Origin: Thermoleophilaceae bacterium
GTDB lineage: Bacteria; Actinomycetota; Thermoleophilia; Solirubrobacterales; Thermoleophilaceae
Length of the DNA: 7,485 nt
NCBI GenBank assembly: GCA_013811765.1
Contig: JACCUO010000041.1
Coordinates: 1 to 7,485, forward strand
Direction of reading: 5' to 3'
Within the stretch, counting starts at the first letter, position 1; every line of letters starts with the position of its first letter. A program made the position numbers and the translations under genes. The notes beneath the pieces were generated by a model, which saw only the letters and a program-made list of their open reading frames with translations, was not told where the DNA came from and made no database searches. Positions 1-7,485 of the stretch are shown one piece after another.

Positions 1-238
1 GCTTGGTGCCTTCGTCAATCTCGTTGGCGTTGTCAACACCGTCGTGGTCGGCGTCCTCGTCGTCGTCGGTGACACAGTCATTGTCGGTGTCCGCGACACG
101 TGGGTTGGTGCCAGAAAGACGCTCCGCACGGTTAGACATACGGTCGTGGTCGGGGTCAGACGAATGACTGAAAGCCACCGCCGGGATGGCCAGCGCAACA
201 AGCGCAGCCAGAACAACAAGTAGTCGAGTCATCGGCAT
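1..238 (-). CDS. Secreted Asp-rich Ca-loop protein, 5' part only
   Basis: This is the N-terminal 79 residues of a protein whose gene continues past the left edge. Seen: a start ATG at 238 (or an in-frame ATG at 232), then an Arg and a hydrophobic stretch rich in Leu, Val and Ala ending in an AVA-type signal peptidase site near residues 20-22. The mature part is Asp-rich and has the spacing of thrombospondin type 3 repeats: GTNP, then DTDND (residues 50-54), then DADHDG followed by NEIDEGT (62-77). Known for the family: such Dx[DN]xDG loops bind calcium in secreted or surface-anchored proteins. The Shine-Dalgarno AGGAG (243-247) lies 4 bases from the first ATG and 10 from the second, so the start is ambiguous. 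About one third of its codons end in A or T, far more than in neighbouring genes. The specific function is unknown; it may be an adhesin, an extracellular enzyme or a structural protein. Confidence 0.8.
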   Translation of the reverse strand, partial: MPMTRLLVVLAALVALAIPAVAFSHSSDPDHDRMSNRAERLSGTNPRVADTDNDCVTDDDEDADHDGVDNANEIDEGTK

Positions 239-242
239 GGGG

Positions 243-247
243 CTCCT
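243..247 (-). promoter_or_regulatory. Shine-Dalgarno AGGAG of the secreted protein gene
   Basis: AGGAG on the minus strand lies 4 bases before the ATG at 238 and 10 bases before the ATG at 232. It supports translation of the left-edge partial gene but falls between ideal distances for the two starts, so it does not settle which Met is used. No convincing -35/-10 pair was found upstream. Confidence 0.6.
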
Positions 248-403
248 GTCAATAATGAGCGTACAACCACTACAACGCCCGCCAGCTACCCAAAGTCACG
301 CAGGAACGCGCCACCGGACAACGTCTTAACACCCACTCAACAGTGCCTCCCGTAATGGGCAGCGGGGCGCGGGCCTCCTCGGGCGAGGGCGTCGAAGGCG
401 AAG

Positions 404-427
404 TGCGCGCCAGTCTGCGCGCCAGTC
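404..427. repeat. Perfect 12-bp tandem duplication
   Basis: TGCGCGCCAGTC occurs twice head to tail (404-415 and 416-427) with no mismatch. The flanking bases do not extend the repeat. It sits in the non-coding spacer downstream of tRNA-His. It may be a simple slippage duplication or a pair of binding sites; the sequence alone does not say which. Confidence 0.85.
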
Positions 428-618
428 GGTAGCCCGCGGAGCTTTTCAGCACCGGAGGGAGAAATGCTGACTGCGAGGGTGAGGCTGAGGCGTGGAGCCA
501 AGAAATCCGACGTTCGAGCGGCTTCGCGGAGTGCTAATGGACCCCGAATGGACCCTCGGCGAGTCTCGGCGGCATGGTTAGGGGGTGCTGATTTGGCTTG
601 CAGTGCGGAATCTTGGAG

Positions 619-692
619 GGTGAGCGACGGGACTCGAACCCGCGACCGCCTGGACCACAACCAGGAGCTCTACCAACTGAGCTACGCCCACC
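619..692 (-). tRNA. tRNA-His (anticodon GTG)
   Basis: A full cloverleaf can be drawn on the minus strand. The acceptor strand GTGGGCG (691-685) pairs with CGCTCAC (626-620), including one G-T pair. The D-stem is GCTC/GAGC. The anticodon stem CCTGG/CCAGG closes the loop TTGTGGT, which gives anticodon GTG for histidine. The T-stem GCGGG/CCCGT closes the loop TTCGAGT. Position 692 supplies an extra 5' G (G-1) facing discriminator C73 at 619. That G-1:C73 pair is the hallmark identity element of bacterial tRNA-His and confirms the assignment. The 3' CCA is not encoded: the bases after C73 are CTCC, so CCA must be added by nucleotidyltransferase. The gene lies 38 bases after the stop of the 94-aa protein gene on the same strand. 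Confidence 0.97.
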
Positions 693-730
693 AGGACGAA
701 GACGAATCTAGCAGCGGGTGCAGGCTGGAG

Positions 731-1015
731 TCAGCTGCGCTCCGGCACGCCGACCGGCACCGTGTCCTCGGCTATCGCCTCGACGGTCTCCTCCAGCTCC
801 TCGTCCTCCTCGCCCCCGCCGCAGACGATGTTGAAGCATCCGGTGCCCAGGTTGGGATCGGGCCTTATCGGCAGGCCTCTGATGGTGTCCCACCCCAGTC
901 GCTCGACCTCGTAGGGGTTCATGGCCACGGCGACGGCCGGGTACTCGCAGGTGCGGTCGTGCTGGTCGATCGCGCGGCTGATCGCCTCGAGGTTCTTGGC
1001 CTCTGACGAGCTCAC
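731..1015 (-). CDS. Acidic 94-aa protein of unknown function, coupled to UXS
   Basis: I do not recognise this family. The start is GTG at 1015, whose GTGA overlaps the TGA stop of the upstream decarboxylase gene by four bases. A GGGAGG Shine-Dalgarno (1019-1024) lies three bases before it, inside the last codons of that gene. This is a classic translational-coupling layout and the main reason to accept both the gene and its start. The protein begins with a charged helix-like stretch (residues 4-20). It then has a block, residues 29-65, with the look of a small globular fold: [14 protein letters not shown], then GLPI, GTGC and FNIVC. It ends in a Glu/Asp-rich tail (69-84). Cysteines are at 23, 60 and 65. 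There is no signal peptide or membrane segment, so it is probably cytosolic. An accessory role to sugar-nucleotide synthesis is only inferred from position. Confidence 0.75.
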   Translation of the reverse strand: MSSSEAKNLEAISRAIDQHDRTCEYPAVAVAMNPYEVERLGWDTIRGLPIRPDPNLGTGCFNIVCGGGEEDEELEETVEAIAEDTVPVGVPERS

Positions 1016-1950
1016 GGGCCTCCCAGCCTCTCGGTGGACTGCTCGATCGTCCGGCGTAGGCCCTCGCGGACATCGATCTCGGGCTCCCAGCCGAGCAGGT
1101 CCTTCGCGCGAGTGATGTCCGGCTGGCGCACCTGGGGGTCGTCCACCGGGAGCGCCTCGAAGACGATCTCAGAGGAGGAGTCGGTTAGCTCGACGACGAG
1201 CTGGGCCATCTCGAGCAGCGACATCTCGTTCGGGTTGCCGATGTTCACAGGGTCGTGCACCTCGGACTCCGCGAGCAGGACGAGCCCCCGGATCAGGTCG
1301 TCGACGTAACAGAAGCTGCGCGTCTGGGAGCCGTCGCCGAAGACGGTCAGTGGCCGGTCGGTGAGCGCCTGGCTGAGGAAGGTCGGGATGGCGCGGCCGT
1401 CGTTGGCACGCAGCCGAGGACCGAAGGTATTGAAGATCCTCGCGATGCACGTATCCACCCCCTGCTGGCGCAGGTAGGCCATCGTGAGCGCCTCGGCGTA
1501 GCGCTTGGCCTCGTCGTAGACCCCGCGCGGCCCGATCGGGTTCACGTTCCCCCAGTAGGTCTCGGGCTGCGGGTGCACCAGGGGGTCCCCGTAGACCTCC
1601 GAGGTGGATGCCAGCAGGAAGCGGGCGCGCTTGGCCTTCGCCAGGCCGAGGGTGTTGTGCGTTCCGTAGGCGCCCACCTTCAACGTGTGCAGCGGCAGCC
1701 TCGCGTAGTCGATCGGGCTGGCCGGGGAGGCCATGTGGAAGATGACGTCGATCGCCTCCTCGACCTCGTAGTGCCCGGTTATGTCGATCATCTTGAACGC
1801 GAACTCATCCGAGCGGATGTGCTCGATGTTCCGCAAGGAGCCCGTCTCCAGGTTGTCCACGCAGATCACCCGGTGCCCGCGGGCCAGCAGGTAGTCGCAG
1901 AGGTTCGAGCCGAGAAAACCGGCGCCGCCGGTCACGAGTGAGGTTGGCAT
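1012..1950 (-). CDS. UDP-glucuronate decarboxylase (UDP-xylose synthase) family SDR
   Basis: This is a 312-aa extended short-chain dehydrogenase/reductase. Seen: the NAD-binding glycine motif TGGAGFLG (residues 7-14), then VDN at 31-33, which is typical of NAD selectivity. STSEVYGDP lies at 115-123, followed by HPQ and YWGNVNPIG (132-140). The catalytic YxxxK is YDEAK at 145-149, and RSFCYVDD lies at 211-218. The STSEVYGDP...HPQ...YWG-VNPIG...YDE-KR series is the signature of UXS rather than of dTDP-glucose dehydratases. Glu118, Tyr145, Lys149 and Arg275 match the expected catalytic set. Known for the family: it oxidises UDP-glucuronate at C4, decarboxylates it and reduces the product to UDP-xylose with bound NAD, in the cytosol, feeding glycan synthesis. 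I chose the ATG at 1950, directly before the Rossmann strand; the frame stays open 62 codons further but that part is unlike protein. The Shine-Dalgarno is weak. The next gene overlaps by four bases. A related UDP-sugar decarboxylase or epimerase is the main alternative. Confidence 0.9.
   Translation of the reverse strand: MPTSLVTGGAGFLGSNLCDYLLARGHRVICVDNLETGSLRNIEHIRSDEFAFKMIDITGHYEVEEAIDVIFHMASPASPIDYARLPLHTLKVGAYGTHNTLGLAKAKRARFLLASTSEVYGDPLVHPQPETYWGNVNPIGPRGVYDEAKRYAEALTMAYLRQQGVDTCIARIFNTFGPRLRANDGRAIPTFLSQALTDRPLTVFGDGSQTRSFCYVDDLIRGLVLLAESEVHDPVNIGNPNEMSLLEMAQLVVELTDSSSEIVFEALPVDDPQVRQPDITRAKDLLGWEPEIDVREGLRRTIEQSTERLGGP
1019..1024 (-). promoter_or_regulatory. Shine-Dalgarno GGGAGG within the UXS 3' end
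   Basis: GGGAGG lies inside the last codons of the decarboxylase gene (encoding the end of RLGGP), three bases before the GTG start of the 94-aa gene. It decides the GTG at 1015 as start, since the next in-frame Met is at residue 32, inside the conserved-looking block. Confidence 0.65.
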
Positions 1951-1980
1951 TGCCCCGAGGGTACAACCAACCCATAGGAT
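1950..1980 (+). promoter_or_regulatory. Possible promoter of the zinc-ribbon gene
   Basis: In the 53-base divergent gap and its edge, TAGGAT (1975-1980) fits an actinobacterial -10 box. TTGCCC (1950-1955) is a poor -35 at a long 19-base spacing. The predicted transcript would start near 1987, just ahead of the ribosome site at 1991-1999. This is a weak motif match in GC-rich DNA. The promoter for the divergent decarboxylase gene must also lie here or inside the zinc-ribbon gene, but no clear box was found. Confidence 0.2.
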
Positions 1981-1990
1981 CGGCCCTGCC

Positions 1991-1999
1991 AGGAAAGGG
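1991..1999 (+). promoter_or_regulatory. Shine-Dalgarno region of the zinc-ribbon gene
   Basis: AGGAAAGGG lies four bases before the ATG at 2004. It is the only good ribosome site in the frame and is the reason for choosing the 62-residue form. Confidence 0.5.
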
Positions 2000-2003
2000 C
2001 GAG

Positions 2004-2192
2004 ATGAGGGGACGACGAAGAAGGGAGCTGCGGTCGCGGCCGCCACCCCCGCCCAAGGGCGGCAGGTGCGCCTCGTGTGGCTCGGATGACCGGGTGGAGA
2101 TCCACCAGGTCGGTGCGATCGAAGGCGGCACACCACTGTGCCGGACGTGCCTGCGCAAGGTCACGGCAAGGCGACCCGGCAGCCCGTCCTGA
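2004..2192 (+). CDS. Small zinc-ribbon protein, degenerate HNH-like
   Basis: This 62-aa protein has not been assigned a function. Seen: a basic N-terminus (seven Arg in the first twelve residues), a run of five prolines (13-17), then Cys22-x2-Cys25 and Cys46-x2-Cys49, which make a four-cysteine zinc site. The stretch between them, [12 protein letters not shown] followed by GG and PLCRTC, follows the layout of HNH domains (CxxCG, hydrophobic-x-His, GG, LCxxC). However, the second catalytic-type His is a Gln and the final CH is CL, so nuclease activity is unlikely. A purine-rich AGGAAAGGG (1991-1999) lies four bases before the ATG at 2004 and supports this start over an earlier in-frame one at 1938, which would overlap the UXS gene. 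It is divergent from UXS (53 bases between starts) and convergent with the phosphatase gene (10 bases between stops). The high Arg content suggests nucleic-acid binding. Confidence 0.7.
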   Translation: MRGRRRRELRSRPPPPPKGGRCASCGSDDRVEIHQVGAIEGGTPLCRTCLRKVTARRPGSPS

Positions 2193-2202
2193 CCTCTGCG
2201 CC

Positions 2203-4167
2203 CTACCCGCTACCGCCCACACGCGCGGCGGGCTTGGCCGGATCGCCCTCCCCGCGCAACCGTCGCCGCAACTCGACGCTCGTACCGGCGTCCCCGCTAT
2301 CCACGCTCACGTGGTCCATCAGGCCCCTCATCAGCGCGATCCCCTTTCCACGGTCTCCCTCGATCGGCTTGCGCCAGCCGCCCGTGTCGCTGACCGTGAG
2401 CACGACCTCGCCGTCGGCGAGCCTGGCCTCGAGCACCATTAGAGCCTCGCCGAACCGGTACGCGTGCTCGATGGCGTTCGCGCAGGCCTCATGGGTGGCG
2501 AGCTGAACCTCCCAGGCCTCCTTCCCGCTCGCCCCCGCCTGCTCCAGCCAGCGCCCCAGCATCCGCCGTGCATAGTGCACGGAGGAGGGGTTGGTCGGCA
2601 GCTCCAGCCGTAGGAGCTCTTGCGGCAGTGCCAGGGTCCTGAAGGCCAGGAGAGCCACGTCGTCCCTCGCGGGATGGCTGCCGAGCAGTGACCCGACCAC
2701 GTGGTCGCAGAGTGCCTCCGGCTCGGCGGGCCCTGCCACGACCGCCTCGCGCAGACGCTCGAGGCCGGCAATCAGGTCTTCGCCGGGCACCTCCACGAGG
2801 CCGTCGGTGTAGAGCATGAGCGTCGACCCCCCTTCAAGCCGGGCCGCGCCCTCGGCGTACTCGCCGTCCGTGCGAACCCCCAGAGGCGTCGAGCGGCCCT
2901 CCCACAGGAACTCGGCGCCGCCCTCGGGTCCGAGGAGCAGCGGAGGGAGGTGCCCTGCGCTCGCGTAGCGCAGCTGGGCCCAGTCGGCGTCGATCACCGC
3001 GTAGGTCACCGTGGTCATCTGGTCTGCTTGGAGCCGGCTTACGAGGTGGTCGAGCTTGGCGAGCACCGCGGCGGGTCCCGGCTCGGTGAGCGCGTAGGCG
3101 CGCAGCGCGTTGCGGAGCTCGCCCATGGTCGAAGCGGCCCCGATCCCGTGCCCGACCACGTCCCCCATGGCGAGCCCGATGCCACCGTCATCCAGCTCGA
3201 TGGCGTCATACCAGTCGCCCCCCACGTCGGCTCCGCCCGGCTGGTAGCGGGCGGCAATGGATATCCCGGTTCGCCGGGGCATGTGGTCGGGCAGCAAAGA
3301 TCGCTGCAGGGTCTCGACGATCTTGTGCTCGCGCTCGTAGGCGGCCTCGGCCTCCGCGCGGGCAGCCCGCTCGCGGAGACGCTCTGCCCGCTCGCGCTCT
3401 GCCCGTTGGCGCTCGGTCACATCCTCCAGCTGGGCGATGAGCTGCCGGCCAGACCCGCCTTGGGAAACGGTCGCGGCCACGCTGAGCGCCACGTCGAGCA
3501 CGCGTCCGTCGGCGTGCACGAAGCGCCGCCCGGCCCGGTGGACCCTGCGCCCGCCCTCCCCCATCTCCTCCAGCGCCGGAAGGTCCTCCCCGCGCTCCTC
3601 CGGATGCACTATCGAGTCCCATCGCCTCCCGACGAGGTCGGCATGCGGATGCCCCAGCATGTCCCCCAGAGCGCGATTGACCTGCAGCAGCCGGCCCTCC
3701 GGCGAGACCAGGGCCATTCCGCTGGGAGCATTGTCGAAGGCGGTGCGGAAAAGCTGCTCGCTCTCCTGAAGCGCGGCGGTCTTCTCGTGGAGGTCGATGA
3801 ACACGGACACCTTCGACCGGAGCACCGCCGGGTCATAGGGCTTCAGCAGGTAGTCGACCGCCCCTTCGGAGTACCCGCGGAAGACCTGCTCTGTGTCCCT
3901 CGATATCGCCGTGACGAAGATGATCGGCAGATGGCGCGTGCGCTCTCGCTGCTTGATCAGAGCAGCCGTCTCGAACCCGTTCAGTCCCGGCATCCGGACA
4001 TCCAGCAGGATCAGGGCGAACTCCTCCCGGAGTAGCAGCCTGAGCGCCTCCTCACCGGACGCCGCCGTCACTAGCTCTCGCTCGAGGGGCTCGAGGGCCG
4101 CCGAGAGCGCCACGAGGTTGGCGGGTTCGTCGTCGACCAGCAGTACCCGCGCGCGCCGCCCCGTCAT
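2203..4167 (-). CDS. Response regulator: REC-PAS-PP2C phosphatase-RsbW-like ATPase
   Basis: This 654-aa cytosolic protein has four modules. Receiver (about 6-125): acidic pair Asp12-Asp13, phospho-acceptor Asp56 in LLDVRMPG, Thr86, Lys109. PAS (about 135-250): begins ESEQLFRTAFDNAPSGM and ends EDVTERQ. A charged coiled coil (250-285) leads to LQRSLLP. PP2C/SpoIIE phosphatase (about 295-510): GGDWYD (316-321), GDVVGHG (335-341), AGHLPP (404-409), YTDG (453-456) and RDD (501-503), so the metal-binding aspartates are intact. RsbW/HATPase_c_2 (about 515-637): HEACANAIEHA (559-569), DTGG (594-597), RGKGIALM (606-613). Known for the families: SpoIIE/RsbU phosphatases dephosphorylate STAS anti-anti-sigma proteins, and RsbW-like kinases phosphorylate them and hold sigma factors. 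Having both in one chain suggests a self-contained partner-switching node controlled by receiver phosphorylation. No STAS protein or sigma factor lies in the window. Its ATG is 6 bases after the kinase stop with no clear Shine-Dalgarno, so translation is probably coupled. Confidence 0.95.
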   Translation of the reverse strand: MTGRRARVLLVDDEPANLVALSAALEPLERELVTAASGEEALRLLLREEFALILLDVRMPGLNGFETAALIKQRERTRHLPIIFVTAISRDTEQVFRGYSEGAVDYLLKPYDPAVLRSKVSVFIDLHEKTAALQESEQLFRTAFDNAPSGMALVSPEGRLLQVNRALGDMLGHPHADLVGRRWDSIVHPEERGEDLPALEEMGEGGRRVHRAGRRFVHADGRVLDVALSVAATVSQGGSGRQLIAQLEDVTERQRAERERAERLRERAARAEAEAAYEREHKIVETLQRSLLPDHMPRRTGISIAARYQPGGADVGGDWYDAIELDDGGIGLAMGDVVGHGIGAASTMGELRNALRAYALTEPGPAAVLAKLDHLVSRLQADQMTTVTYAVIDADWAQLRYASAGHLPPLLLGPEGGAEFLWEGRSTPLGVRTDGEYAEGAARLEGGSTLMLYTDGLVEVPGEDLIAGLERLREAVVAGPAEPEALCDHVVGSLLGSHPARDDVALLAFRTLALPQELLRLELPTNPSSVHYARRMLGRWLEQAGASGKEAWEVQLATHEACANAIEHAYRFGEALMVLEARLADGEVVLTVSDTGGWRKPIEGDRGKGIALMRGLMDHVSVDSGDAGTSVELRRRLRGEGDPAKPAARVGGSG

Positions 4168-4173
4168 CGCCGA

Positions 4174-7485
<3,312 letters not shown>

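Larger units (their letters stand above)
239..618. other. Non-coding spacer between tRNA-His and secreted protein gene
   Basis: No believable gene is seen in these 380 bases. Read on the minus strand, the stretch is the downstream region of tRNA-His followed by the leader of the secreted-protein gene. It holds a perfect 12-bp tandem duplication (404-427), a 9-base direct repeat AATGGACCC (536-544 and 547-555) and two copies of TACAAC (262-267 and 271-276) in the leader. The stretch nearest the secreted gene is locally less GC-rich. I could not find a hairpin with a T-tract that would count as an intrinsic terminator. Open frames across it have no recognisable protein content. Confidence 0.6.

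Noticed and set aside
536..555. Direct repeat AATGGACCC near the tRNA as a possible attachment site
   Set aside because: Nine bases with two bases between copies is too short and too close to be an att pair. It does not match the tRNA 3' end, and no integrase is present.
270..660. Minus-strand frames of 60 and 107 codons in the spacer
   Set aside because: One begins inside the tRNA (shadow peptide RRSRVRVPS) and neither has a recognisable domain or ribosome site. Both are rich in Arg, Pro and Ala, as random high-GC frames are.
464..1006. Plus-strand 180-codon frame preceded by a good-looking GGAGGGAG ribosome site
   Set aside because: It runs straight through the antisense of tRNA-His, giving the well-known GTRTRD...YQLSYAH shadow peptide, and then through the antisense of the 94-aa gene. 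The rest of the translation looks like no protein.
708..1073. 121-codon minus frame overlapping the 94-aa gene
   Set aside because: Arg/Gly-rich out-of-frame reading. The 731-1015 frame has the coupled start, the ribosome site and a balanced composition.
1951..2136. 62-codon N-terminal extension of the UXS gene
   Set aside because: The extension is unlike protein, overlaps the zinc-ribbon gene on the other strand, and the Rossmann strand and glycine motif begin right after the ATG at 1950.
2193..2202. Bidirectional terminator between the convergent zinc-ribbon and phosphatase genes
   Set aside because: The gap is only ten bases and I see no hairpin with T-tracts on either side.
2701..4035. 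444-codon plus frame opposite the phosphatase gene, and similar long antisense frames at 1255-1941, 4618-5502 and 5666-6514
   Set aside because: Long antisense frames are expected opposite GC3-biased genes. Their translations have no domains, and the opposite strand carries clear conserved motifs throughout.

Overview
The window is high-GC DNA with strong G/C third-position codon bias. It holds a poly-HAMP hybrid histidine kinase and an SpoIIE-type phosphatase fused to an RsbW-like ATPase. This suggests a soil-type actinobacterium, possibly of the Thermoleophilia/Solirubrobacterales kind. That placement is inferred from gene style only; no rRNA or other taxonomic marker is present.

Almost everything reads on the minus strand, so transcription runs from the right edge to the left. 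From right to left: (i) a very large sensor kinase that is open at the right edge (4174-7485), with tandem 92-residue HAMP repeats, GAF, HisKA, HATPase, a receiver with no phosphorylation residues and two intact receivers; (ii) six bases downstream, a 654-aa response regulator with REC-PAS-coiled coil-PP2C/SpoIIE phosphatase-RsbW-like ATPase domains (2203-4167). Together they look like a two-gene cassette that joins a phosphorelay to partner-switching control of a sigma factor.

In the middle, a small plus-strand gene (2004-2192) encodes a 62-aa four-cysteine zinc-ribbon protein that looks like a stripped-down HNH module. It diverges from a minus-strand UDP-glucuronate decarboxylase-type (UXS) gene (1012-1950), which makes UDP-xylose for cell-surface glycans. 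The UXS stop codon overlaps the GTG start of a 94-aa acidic protein of unknown function (731-1015).

On the left are a tRNA-His (GTG anticodon, minus strand, 619-692), a 380-base non-coding stretch with a perfect 12-bp tandem duplication, and the 5' end of a secreted, Asp-rich, calcium-loop (thrombospondin type 3-like) protein that runs off the left edge. That partial gene uses clearly more A/T-ending codons than its neighbours.

The best candidates for new biology are the kinase/phosphatase/anti-sigma cassette with its fungal Nik1-like HAMP array and dead receiver, the degenerate HNH-like mini-protein, and the UXS-coupled 94-aa protein. No CRISPR array, insertion sequence or phage gene was seen.
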